Source: Planctomycetota bacterium
Lineage (GTDB): Bacteria > Planctomycetota > MHYJ01 > JACPRB01
Direction of reading: 5' to 3'
Length of the DNA: 7,992 nucleotides
Assembly (NCBI GenBank): GCA_016200125.1
Contig: JACQFK010000352.1
Span: forward strand, 1-7,992
Positions 1-5,717 of this stretch are shown one piece after another. The position numbers and the translations under genes were made by a program. Under the pieces are notes generated by a model. That model saw only the letters and a program-made list of their open reading frames with translations, made no database searches and was not told where the DNA came from. How positions within the stretch are numbered: the first letter of the stretch is position 1; the number at the start of each line of letters is the position of its first letter.

Positions 1-714
1 CGGCGAGGCGAGCAGGCGGTTGACGAGCGTCTCGACGGCCGCGCGCGGGTCCCTGGCGTGGTCCGCGGCGAAGGCGTCGACCTCCTCGGGGGAGGGCGGA
101 AGGCCGATCAGAACTTCGGAGAGCCGCCGGGCGAGGAGGCGCGGCTCGGCATCCGGCGAGGGCCGCAGCCCCTGCGCCTCGAGCCGGGCGAGGACGAAGC
201 GGTCGACCGGATGCTCCGACCATGCGGCATCGCGGACGGGAGGCAGGGGCGGCGCGGCGACCGGCTGGAAGCTCCACCAGGTCTTGCGCCTTCGGATCAC
301 GGCGGCGAAGGAGGTCTCGCGGGCGATGTCCTCCCGGGTGGCGGGCTTCTCCCGGGGGTCGAAGGCGCCGCGGGCGATCCAGGTCTCGAGATCGCGGATC
401 GTGCCCGCGTCGAGCTTCGCGCCGTTGCGGGGCATCTTGAGTCCGGACTCCTCGTGGCGGACCGCGCGGAGGAGGAGGCTTTCGGCGGGCTTGCCGGGGA
501 CGATCGCGGGTCCGGAATCGCCGCCCTTGAGGAGCCCGGCGCGGTCGTCGAGCGCGAGGCAGCCCTTCTTCTTCGTCGCCCCGGCATGGCAGGCGTAGCA
601 TTCCTGCGCGAGGACCGGGCGGATGCGCGACTCGAAGAACTCGAGATCGTCGGGAACGGCCTGCGCGGGGCCGACCAGCGTCGCGGCCAGGAGGAGCGCG
701 CCGAGCGTCCTCAT
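1..714 (-). CDS. Planctomycete cytochrome c (PSCyt1) / DUF1549 domain protein, partial at its C-terminus
   Basis: This reading frame is open from the ATG at 714 to the left edge, giving 238 residues; the rest lies outside the window. It starts with a signal peptide (about residues 1-19, hydrophobic LGALLLAATLVG, AQA cleavage motif), so the protein is probably exported. A c-type heme motif CYACH is at residues 39-43, followed by K-M-P at 93-95, where M94 is a candidate axial heme ligand. After a linker rich in W and P comes the start of DUF1549: VDRFVLARL at about 170-178 and IGLPPSPEEVDAF around 203-215. This order (PSCyt1, then DUF1549, usually then DUF1553) is typical of large Planctomycetota/Verrucomicrobia proteins found with sulfatases and polysaccharide-degradation genes; the biochemical role of the family is not established. 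The start overlaps the stop of the upstream IclR gene (ATGA), implying co-transcription and translational coupling. Family assignment is secure; function is inferred. Confidence 0.9.
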   Translation of the reverse strand, partial: MRTLGALLLAATLVGPAQAVPDDLEFFESRIRPVLAQECYACHAGATKKKGCLALDDRAGLLKGGDSGPAIVPGKPAESLLLRAVRHEESGLKMPRNGAKLDAGTIRDLETWIARGAFDPREKPATREDIARETSFAAVIRRRKTWWSFQPVAAPPLPPVRDAAWSEHPVDRFVLARLEAQGLRPSPDAEPRLLARRLSEVLIGLPPSPEEVDAFAADHARDPRAAVETLVNRLLASP

Positions 715-1517
715 CCGTCGATCCTCCGCGCGATCTCGGCGGCGGCGGCGATGCAGCGGCGGCCGGCCTCCTTGAAGAGGGATTCCCGCAGCCGGAAGGC
801 CGGACCGATGACGGTGACGCCGGCCAGGGGGGCGCCGCGCCGGTCGAGCACCGCCGCGCCGACGCAGTGGATCCCCTCCAGGCCCTCGGCGCGGTCGACG
901 GCGTAGCCGCTCCGCCGCGTCTCCTCGAAGGCCCCTTCGAGCTTGCCGCGGGTCGCGAGGGTCGACGGGGTGAACTGCTTGAGCCGGACCTGCTTGAAGA
1001 AAGCGGCGAGCTCCGGCGGCGGAAGAGCGGCGAGCATCGCCTTGCCCGGGGCGCAGGAGTAGAGGGGGACGCGGAGGCCGATCTCGCCCAGCACCTTCAC
1101 CGGCTGGCGGGACGCGACCTGCTCGATGATGACGCACTTGTTCTGGGAGCGGACGGCGAGCTGGGCGGTCTCGCCGGTGGCGTCCCGGAGCCCGCAGAGC
1201 GCGTCGAAGGCCAGTCCCGCGAGGCTGCGGTCGCCGAGCCGCGGCCGGGCCAGGTCGAGGAGGCGCCCGGTGAGCCGGAAGCGCCGGTCCTCCCCGCCGC
1301 GCTCGACGTAGCGCCGTTCTTCAAGGACCTCGAGGATGCGCAGCGTGGAGTTCGCCGGGAGGTCGAGCCGCCGGGCGAGCTCCGCCGCCGTGAGCCCGGC
1401 CTCGCCCGCCGCGCTCAGCGTCTCGAGGATCGCCAGCGTCCGCAGGGCCCCCGGCGAGCCCGTCCGCTCGTCGGCCGCCGCGAGGGCCGCGTCCAGCCGG
1501 AGGGTTCTGGCCATCAT
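711..1517 (-). CDS. IclR-family transcriptional regulator
   Basis: This is a 268-residue DNA-binding regulator of typical IclR length. The N-terminal winged helix-turn-helix covers about residues 24-85, with the recognition region LTAAELARRLDLPANSTLRI at 42-61. The C-terminal effector-binding domain covers about 95-265 and carries family hallmarks: YSCAPGKAMLA (153-163, equivalent to the usual ATALGKALLA) and GYAVDRAEGLEGIHCVGAAV (204-223). IclR proteins bind small catabolic metabolites and repress or activate adjacent operons; the ligand here is unknown. Two tandem ATG codons are available. The second (1514) has a Shine-Dalgarno-like AGGCGG (1520-1525) at 5 nt spacing, so the 267-residue form is more likely. 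The stop codon overlaps the start of the PSCyt1/DUF1549 gene, making that protein the most probable target. Repeated palindromes at the start suggest autoregulation. Confidence 0.95.
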   Translation of the reverse strand: MMARTLRLDAALAAADERTGSPGALRTLAILETLSAAGEAGLTAAELARRLDLPANSTLRILEVLEERRYVERGGEDRRFRLTGRLLDLARPRLGDRSLAGLAFDALCGLRDATGETAQLAVRSQNKCVIIEQVASRQPVKVLGEIGLRVPLYSCAPGKAMLAALPPPELAAFFKQVRLKQFTPSTLATRGKLEGAFEETRRSGYAVDRAEGLEGIHCVGAAVLDRRGAPLAGVTVIGPAFRLRESLFKEAGRRCIAAAAEIARRIDG

Positions 1518-1550
1518 TTCCGCCTATGGAATCAACTCCACCTATGGAAA
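1517..1550 (-). promoter_or_regulatory. Candidate IclR operator: two 14-bp imperfect palindromes, 18 bp apart
   Basis: On the plus strand TTCCGCCTATGGAA (1518-1531) and CTCCACCTATGGAA (1536-1549) are near-identical direct copies; each has inverted ends of the form TTCC-N6-GGAA. The whole block is bounded by TTTCC (1517-1521) and GGAAA (1546-1550). A second palindromic reading, TGGA-N6-TCCA, spans 1527-1540 and resembles the TGGA...TCCA arms known for E. coli IclR sites. The block touches the regulator's start codon and covers its ribosome-binding region, so a bound protein would block expression. The repeat is seen directly; the assignment as operator is inferred from position and family behaviour. 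Confidence 0.5.
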
Positions 1551-1638
1551 CACTGGGGCAGGGCGCGTCGGGGCGGAAATCGGAAAAAAAGTACGGTGCC
1601 TTGCCCCCCTTGCGGGTGAAGAGCCCGAAGAGCCGAAG

Positions 1639-1723
1639 TGGTGGGCGGGGCGAGACTCGAACTCGCACGCCTTTCGGCATACGCCCCTCAAACGTACGTG
1701 TCTGCCAATTCCACCACCCGCCC
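1639..1723 (-). tRNA. tRNA-Leu (anticodon GAG), CCA encoded
   Basis: The minus strand folds as a complete class II tRNA. The acceptor stem is GGGCGGG (1717-1723) paired with CCCGCCC (1643-1649), then discriminator A (1642) and a genomically encoded CCA (1639-1641). The D arm is GTG-GAATTGGCAGA-CAC, the usual leucine form. The anticodon arm is TACGT-TTGAGGG-GCGTA, giving anticodon GAG, which reads CUC and CUU. The long variable arm GCC-GAAA-GGC is typical of Leu tRNAs, and the T arm is GCGAG-TTCGAGT-CTCGC. Class II shape, discriminator A and anticodon all agree on leucine. It lies upstream of the iclR-type gene on the same strand, with 121 bp between them. Confidence 0.97.
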
Positions 1724-1748
1724 ACGTGACGCCTGGTGAGGGAGGGAT

Positions 1749-1777
1749 ATTCTTATCGTTCGGCCTCCGGGGAGCAA
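1749..1777 (-). promoter_or_regulatory. Possible sigma70-type promoter for tRNA-Leu
   Basis: Read on the minus strand, TTGCTC (1772-1777) and AAGAAT (1749-1754) are separated by 17 bp and lie upstream of the tRNA's 5' end at 1723. Both hexamers are imperfect matches to TTGACA/TATAAT, and the site sits in the short spacer after the stop codon of the 504-residue protein gene. Transcription could equally read through from that gene, so this call is weak. Confidence 0.3.
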
Positions 1778-1780
1778 GGA

Positions 1781-3295
1781 TTATTGTCGCGAAACGGCCC
1801 GGACTTCGAAGGTCAGTCCTTCGCTGGTGAAGCGACCGGACCAGCTGACGACGGACAGCCAGTCGAGCCGCTTTGCCCAGGCGTCGATCGAGCCCGTCAC
1901 CCGCGCCAGCTCCTCCTGGTAGGCCGGCGTCCGGGAGAGCTCTTCGAGCGCCTTCGACTCGAACTGCGACCTCTGCGCCTCCTGGTACTTGGCGAGGTCG
2001 GCCGGCTCGGGGAACTGCCTCTTGAGCATCGTCATCGTCCCCGGCGTGAAGGTCCGCAGCATGAGCGCCGTCGCCCTCAGGTCCGCCTCCGTCCGGAAGG
2101 CGTCGTCGGCGAACATCGGGGCGAGCGAGCGGAGCAGGTCGAAGAAAGGCGGCGGCTCCAGGACGATCACGCCGTGCGATTCTCCGTCGGCGACGGCCGG
2201 GGCGGAGAGCGTCGAGACGCAGGTCGAGAAGATGAAGCGGTTCTTCGTGAACATGAAGGCGGGGCTGAAGGCCTCGCCCAGCCGGAGCCCTGCGGCGCTG
2301 GAGAGCTTCACCCGGGTGATCTCGCCTTCGTCCGCCACCTCGAAGGCCGGCGCCAGGCCGCGGTCGCGGCGGACCCGGATCCCGTCCTGGATCGCGCGAT
2401 GGACCGCTTTGCGCGCCTGGTCGCGGGTCGTCTCGTCCGGAAGGTCGATCCAGACGACCAGCGCGGGCCGCGAGGTCAGGGTGGGAACGATGCGGAACCC
2501 CCAGGTCGGGCCCAGCCGGGCCAGCAGGTCGCGGAGGGGCTTGCCGTCGAGCACTTCGCGGCTCAGCACCTGCGCCTCCCGCTCGGCCTTGTCGCAGTCG
2601 ATGGGATTGAGCAGATCGTGGATCACTTCGTCCCAGACGCGGGGGAAATGCTCCGTCAGGGAGGCCTTGAGCGGCCCCGTCCCCCAGGGCTCGCCCTGCC
2701 GGGGCGCCTGGACGTACTGCTCGAGGTAGGTGCGGAAGAGGCCGCCCTTGTAGAGGGCCCGGCCCCGCAAGGTGATCGGCGCGGTCGACCGGAGCTCGAA
2801 GCCGACCGCCGAGAAATCCCGCAGGCGCCCGCGCGGCTTGAGCCGTTCGAGATTCAGGAAGATCCGCGAGCCGAGGGCCGCGAACTCGGGAAGATCGGCG
2901 AGCGATCCCTCCCGCGCCTTGTGCCGGGCCAGGGCCTCGGGCGTCTCGGCCGCCACGGCCGCGCCGTTCAGCACCTCGGCGCCCGCGATCAGCGCGGAGA
3001 CCCGCGTGAGCCGCGCGAGCGCGACCCACTGATGCGAGCGGTCGAGATAGAACGCGATCGGCCCCGCCAGGTGGGGGCGGGCGGGATCCAGCCGGCGGCG
3101 GACCTCGTCCGACCAGGGCGTCCGCAGCGCCTCGATCTCGCGGAAGTCGCGGAACCCGGCATAGAACAGGGCGTCGGCGGGGACGAGCTCCGCCAGGGGG
3201 AAGGCCTCGGGCGGGCGGGGGCGGAGCAGGACGGCGCCGGCCGCCGCGAGCGCGAGGAGCCCCCCGGCCACCCCCACCCACCTGCGGCGCTTCAC
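1781..3295 (-). CDS. Membrane-anchored or exported protein of unknown function (504 aa)
   Basis: I do not recognise a confirmed family. The gene begins at a GTG (3293-3295) and encodes 504 residues. The N-terminus has four basic residues (KRRR) followed by a hydrophobic segment at about residues 6-24 (VGVAGGLLALAAAGAVLL), so it is an uncleaved signal anchor or a signal peptide; the rest is soluble and would lie outside the cytoplasmic membrane. Residues about 36-55 (ELVPADALFYAGFRDFREIE) resemble the 'lipid-free LPADT-x-AY' opening of DUF3352-like exported proteins, a tentative similarity only. No catalytic motif, heme motif or cysteine cluster is visible. Repeated predicted alpha/beta segments continue to a C-terminal strand (TFEVRAVSRQ). 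It is divergent from the aminotransferase with 65 bp between and is followed by a tRNA on the same strand. It has no Shine-Dalgarno sequence, but a -10-like TAGAAT ends 6 nt before the GTG, suggesting a leaderless transcript and supporting this start. Confidence 0.8.
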   Translation of the reverse strand: MKRRRWVGVAGGLLALAAAGAVLLRPRPPEAFPLAELVPADALFYAGFRDFREIEALRTPWSDEVRRRLDPARPHLAGPIAFYLDRSHQWVALARLTRVSALIAGAEVLNGAAVAAETPEALARHKAREGSLADLPEFAALGSRIFLNLERLKPRGRLRDFSAVGFELRSTAPITLRGRALYKGGLFRTYLEQYVQAPRQGEPWGTGPLKASLTEHFPRVWDEVIHDLLNPIDCDKAEREAQVLSREVLDGKPLRDLLARLGPTWGFRIVPTLTSRPALVVWIDLPDETTRDQARKAVHRAIQDGIRVRRDRGLAPAFEVADEGEITRVKLSSAAGLRLGEAFSPAFMFTKNRFIFSTCVSTLSAPAVADGESHGVIVLEPPPFFDLLRSLAPMFADDAFRTEADLRATALMLRTFTPGTMTMLKRQFPEPADLAKYQEAQRSQFESKALEELSRTPAYQEELARVTGSIDAWAKRLDWLSVVSWSGRFTSEGLTFEVRAVSRQ

Positions 3296-3301
3296 CCCGG
3301 G

Positions 3302-3329
3302 ATTCTACCGGAACCCGAGAGGCTTGCAA
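3302..3329 (-). promoter_or_regulatory. Predicted leaderless promoter of the 504-residue protein gene
   Basis: On the minus strand TTGCAA (3324-3329) is followed after 16 bp by TAGAAT (3302-3307, five of six bases of TATAAT). Only 6 nt (CCCGGG) separate the -10 from the GTG start at 3295, so transcription would begin at or next to the start codon. The -35 hexamer is shared with the divergent promoter. Confidence 0.5.
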
Positions 3330-3352
3330 ACCCGTACCCGCGGTCCTAAACT
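3324..3352 (+). promoter_or_regulatory. Predicted leaderless promoter of the aminotransferase-recO operon
   Basis: TTGCAA (3324-3329; four of six bases of TTGACA) and TAAACT (3347-3352; four of six of TATAAT, keeping the TA...T core) have an ideal 17-bp spacer. The -10 ends 8 nt before the ATG at 3361, and no Shine-Dalgarno sequence lies in the intervening GGCCAATC, so the message should start at or within about 2 nt of the AUG. TTGCAA is its own reverse complement and also serves the promoter facing the other way. Confidence 0.55.
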
Positions 3353-3360
3353 GGCCAATC

Positions 3361-4572
3361 ATGACTACCGAAACGCAGAAAAAGATCCTCTCCCGCCGCG
3401 CGTCGGAGGCCGAGGAATCGGTCACGCTCGCGATCACCGCCAAGGCCAACCAGATGCGGGAGCAGGGCATCGACGTGATCTCCTTCTCCGCCGGCGAACC
3501 GGACTTCGACACGCCGGAGCACATCAAGAAGGCGGCGACCGACGCGCTGGCGAAGGGCCAGACCAAGTACACCCCCGCGAGCGGCCTCCCCGCGCTGCGG
3601 AAGGCGATCGCGGCGAAGTTCCTGCGCGACAACGGCCTCACCTACGATCCCGCGCAGATCGTCGTCTCCTGCGGCGCCAAGCATTCGCTCTACAACGTGA
3701 TGCAGGCGATCCTCGAGGAGGGCGACGAGGCCATCATCCCCGCCCCCTACTGGGTGAGCTATCCGGCCATGGTGAAGTGCGCCGGTGCCGCGCCCGTCAT
3801 CGTGAACACCGAGGAGAAGGACGGGCTCAAGATGCGCCCCGACCAGCTCCGCAAGGCGATCACTGAGCGGACGAAGTGCCTGATCCTCTGCAGCCCCTCG
3901 AACCCGACGGGCATGGTCTACAGCGAGGCGGAGCTCAAGGCCGTCGCCGACGTCTGCATCGAGAAGGACCTCCTCGTCATCTCCGACGAGATCTACGAGA
4001 AGCTCGTCTTCGGCGTGCCCTTCGCCTCGATCGCGACCGTCTCGCCCAAGCTCCGCGAGAAGGTCGTCGTCGTGAACGGCGCCTCGAAGGCCTACGCGAT
4101 GACCGGCTGGCGCATCGGCTACGCGGCCGGGCCCAAGGAGATCATGACCGCGGTGGGCCGGATGCAGAGCCAGTCGACCTCCAACGCGACCTCGATCGCC
4201 CAGTACGCGACGATCGCGGCGCTCGAGGGCGACCAGGGCTGCGTGGAGAAGATGCGCGTCGAGTACGCCAAGCGGCGCGACTACATCGTCGGCCGCCTGA
4301 GGAAGATCCCGGGCGTCGCCTGCGGCGAGCCGCAAGGCGCGTTCTACGTCTTTCCCCGCGTCTCAGCGCTCTACGGGAAGAAGCACCAGGGCAAGGCGAT
4401 CAGCGGCTCGGTCGCGATGGCCGAGACGCTCCTCGAGCGGGCGCACATCGCCGCGGTCCCGGGTTCCGGCTTCGGCGCCGACGACTACATCCGGCTCTCC
4501 TACGCCACCTCGATGGAGAAGATCGAGAAGGGCCTGGACCGGCTTGAGAAATTCGTGAAGGAACTCGCGTAG
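3361..4572 (+). CDS. Pyridoxal-phosphate aminotransferase, aspartate aminotransferase subgroup Ib (I-gamma)
   Basis: This is a complete 403-residue fold-type I PLP aminotransferase. Visible active-site features: SAGEPDFDTP (43-52, substrate loop), Y70, CGAKHSL with K107, SNPTG (N181), SDEIY (D209 and Y212, cofactor contacts), the Schiff-base lysine K243 in SKAYAMTGWRIGY, and R378 in IRLSYA (carboxylate binding). K107 matches the lysine (K109 in Thermus thermophilus AspAT) that recognises the distal carboxylate of aspartate in this subgroup, favouring aspartate/2-oxoglutarate transamination in the cytosol. Some members also transaminate prephenate in tyrosine/phenylalanine synthesis; this cannot be decided here. 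Such genes are often labelled aspC or aatA. It ends with TAG, 3 bp before recO, so the two are likely co-transcribed. The start follows directly after a -10-like element and has no Shine-Dalgarno sequence. Confidence 0.95.
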   Translation: MTTETQKKILSRRASEAEESVTLAITAKANQMREQGIDVISFSAGEPDFDTPEHIKKAATDALAKGQTKYTPASGLPALRKAIAAKFLRDNGLTYDPAQIVVSCGAKHSLYNVMQAILEEGDEAIIPAPYWVSYPAMVKCAGAAPVIVNTEEKDGLKMRPDQLRKAITERTKCLILCSPSNPTGMVYSEAELKAVADVCIEKDLLVISDEIYEKLVFGVPFASIATVSPKLREKVVVVNGASKAYAMTGWRIGYAAGPKEIMTAVGRMQSQSTSNATSIAQYATIAALEGDQGCVEKMRVEYAKRRDYIVGRLRKIPGVACGEPQGAFYVFPRVSALYGKKHQGKAISGSVAMAETLLERAHIAAVPGSGFGADDYIRLSYATSMEKIEKGLDRLEKFVKELA

Positions 4573-4575
4573 CGG

Positions 4576-5322
4576 ATGCAGTTTCAACGGACCCCCGCGA
4601 TCTGCCTTCACAAAGTCGACTTCAGCGAGACGAGCCAGGTCCTGCGCTTCTTCACCCCCGCGGCCGGGAAGATCAACTGCATCGCCAAGGGTTCCAAGCG
4701 CAAGAAGAGCGCCTTCCTCGCGCCCTTCGAGCTGCTGTCGCTCTACGACCTGATCCGCATCGAGAAGCGGCCCGGCACGCTCGACATCCTGACCAAGGCC
4801 GAGCGGGTCCGCTCTTTCACGAAGCTGCGGGAGGACTACCCGCGCTACGTCGCCGCCTGCTACGCGGCCGAGTTCACCGACGAGTTCGCCCCCGAGGGGC
4901 AGCCCATCGAGGGCCTCTACGAGGAGCTCGTCCACGCCCTGGAGCGGCTGGAGGCCGGACTGGCGCCCGCCGACGCGGTGTTCTCCTTCGAGGCGCGGGC
5001 GCTCCGCGCGCTCGGCTACCTGCCGCGGCTGCGCGAGTGCGGCGTCTGCCGCAAGACGGTGTCGCGGCCCGACCTCTACTTCTCGGTCCGCGACGGCGGC
5101 GCGATCGATCCCGAATGCCGCCCGCGAGAGGAGCGCTGGTTCCCCGTCCGCCGCGCCTCGCTGGAGTCGATCGCGCGCTTCTCGGAGGGCGACATGCCGA
5201 AAGAGGCGATGAAGCGGCCCCTTATCATGGAGATCCGCCAGATCCTCGACACCTGCGTGCGCTTCCACCTCGAGCGCGAGCTCCGCAGCATGAAGTTCCT
5301 CCGGGACACGATCGCGCTATAA
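4576..5322 (+). CDS. recO: DNA repair protein RecO
   Basis: This 248-residue protein has the usual RecO length and architecture. An N-terminal OB-fold (about 1-80: TPAICLHKVDFSETSQVLRFFTPAAGK and the basic AKGSKRKKS segment at 37-45) binds single-stranded DNA, followed by a helical domain holding a zinc-finger region. RecO acts with RecR in the cytoplasm to load RecA on SSB-coated gaps (RecFOR pathway) and can anneal strands. The zinc site is incomplete: C155 and C158 form the first CxxC, but the second pair reads D178-P-E-C181, with aspartate where zinc-binding RecOs normally have cysteine. The gene starts 3 bp after the aminotransferase stop; the only Shine-Dalgarno-like AAGGAA (4558-4563) is 12 nt away, so it probably relies on coupling. 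Its TAA stop lies inside a perfect TATAAT for the next gene. Confidence 0.93.
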   Translation: MQFQRTPAICLHKVDFSETSQVLRFFTPAAGKINCIAKGSKRKKSAFLAPFELLSLYDLIRIEKRPGTLDILTKAERVRSFTKLREDYPRYVAACYAAEFTDEFAPEGQPIEGLYEELVHALERLEAGLAPADAVFSFEARALRALGYLPRLRECGVCRKTVSRPDLYFSVRDGGAIDPECRPREERWFPVRRASLESIARFSEGDMPKEAMKRPLIMEIRQILDTCVRFHLERELRSMKFLRDTIAL

Positions 5323-5323
5323 T
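5318..5323 (+). promoter_or_regulatory. Consensus -10 element (TATAAT) embedded in the recO stop codon
   Basis: TATAAT matches the sigma70 -10 consensus exactly. It contains the recO TAA stop (5320-5322) and ends 7 nt before the ATG at 5331, the spacing for a leaderless transcript. No good -35 is found 16-18 bp upstream (GTTCCT or neighbours), and no Shine-Dalgarno sequence precedes the ATG. An alternative reading is pure translational coupling through the TAATG overlap at 5320-5324. Confidence 0.45.
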
Positions 5324-5330
5324 GGCCGCG

Positions 5331-5699
5331 ATGTTCAACGTCGGGGAAAAAACGGGCGACCGGGCGGTGACCGACCTTTTCGGGAAGGCGCGCGATCTGC
5401 GCGACCTCCGCCGCCGCTCCCACGTCGTGCTCCTCTGGGACCCCAGGGCGGGAGCCCCGGAGCTCGCGGCCTGGCGGGAGCGCCGCGCGGCGGAGTCGCA
5501 GCAATGGACCTGGCTCCAGGCCGAGACCGTCGTCCCCGCCCTGCCGCCGCCCGACCTCGCGCCGGGCACCTACCTCATCAGCCGCTGGGGACACGTGATC
5601 GCGATCCATCCGCCCGGGCCCTGGGACATGGAGCGCATCGAGCGCGATCTCCTCACCTTCGAGGCGCAGGACTGCTGCGACCTGAGCAAAGCGCCCTGA
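5331..5699 (+). CDS. Small thioredoxin/peroxiredoxin-like protein lacking catalytic cysteines
   Basis: This encodes 122 residues from the ATG at 5331. An in-frame ATG at 5322 overlaps the recO stop (TAATG) and would add three residues; the -10 position favours 5331. The opening GEKTGDRAVTDLFGKA, then DLRDLRRRSHVVLLWDP (22-38), resembles the beta-strand and 'D-LRGR-VVLLF' region of peroxiredoxin/redoxin proteins, and LISRWGHVIAIHPPG (82-96) resembles the late strand after the cis-proline. The peroxidatic cysteine position after the first strand is D-P-R-A-G, with no cysteine; the only cysteines are C115 and C116 near the C-terminus. It has no signal peptide or membrane segment, so it should be cytoplasmic. 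It may be a redox-dead thioredoxin fold used for binding; the fold assignment is by pattern only and no function is known. It lies directly behind recO. Confidence 0.75.
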   Translation: MFNVGEKTGDRAVTDLFGKARDLRDLRRRSHVVLLWDPRAGAPELAAWRERRAAESQQWTWLQAETVVPALPPPDLAPGTYLISRWGHVIAIHPPGPWDMERIERDLLTFEAQDCCDLSKAP

Positions 5700-5705
5700 G
5701 CGCCG

Positions 5706-5711
5706 TACAAT
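5706..5711 (+). promoter_or_regulatory. Predicted -10 element (TACAAT) of the repeat/toroid gene
   Basis: TACAAT matches five of six bases of the -10 consensus in the 18-bp gap after the thioredoxin-like gene. It ends 6 nt before a TTG (5718) and 9 nt before an ATG (5721). No Shine-Dalgarno sequence is present, so initiation at or near the first transcribed base is expected. The -35 region (about 5682-5688, CTGAGCA) is poor. Confidence 0.45.
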
Positions 5712-5717
5712 AAGACG

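Noticed and set aside
58..906. Plus-strand open frame of 282 codons opposite the cytochrome and IclR genes
   Set aside because: Both minus-strand genes have clear family motifs (CYACH, DUF1549, IclR effector domain); this frame shows none.
1584..1620. Possible intrinsic terminator after the tRNA (T7 on the minus strand at 1584-1590)
   Set aside because: The only hairpin upstream is a weak CCC-GCAA-GGG about 15-20 nt away from the T-run, so it is too weak and too far; the stretch 1551-1638 shows nothing else convincing.
1736..3349. A 537-codon plus-strand open frame opposite the 504-residue gene
   Set aside because: Its composition is that of an antisense shadow (R/G/E/P-rich, no domain pattern); the minus-strand frame has a signal anchor, a promoter-like start and normal protein composition.
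1542..3641. A 699-codon open frame on the minus strand overlapping the tRNA, the 504-residue gene and the aminotransferase start
   Set aside because: It crosses a complete tRNA and two better-supported genes, and its product is arginine/proline/glycine-rich low-complexity sequence typical of out-of-frame reading in GC-rich DNA.
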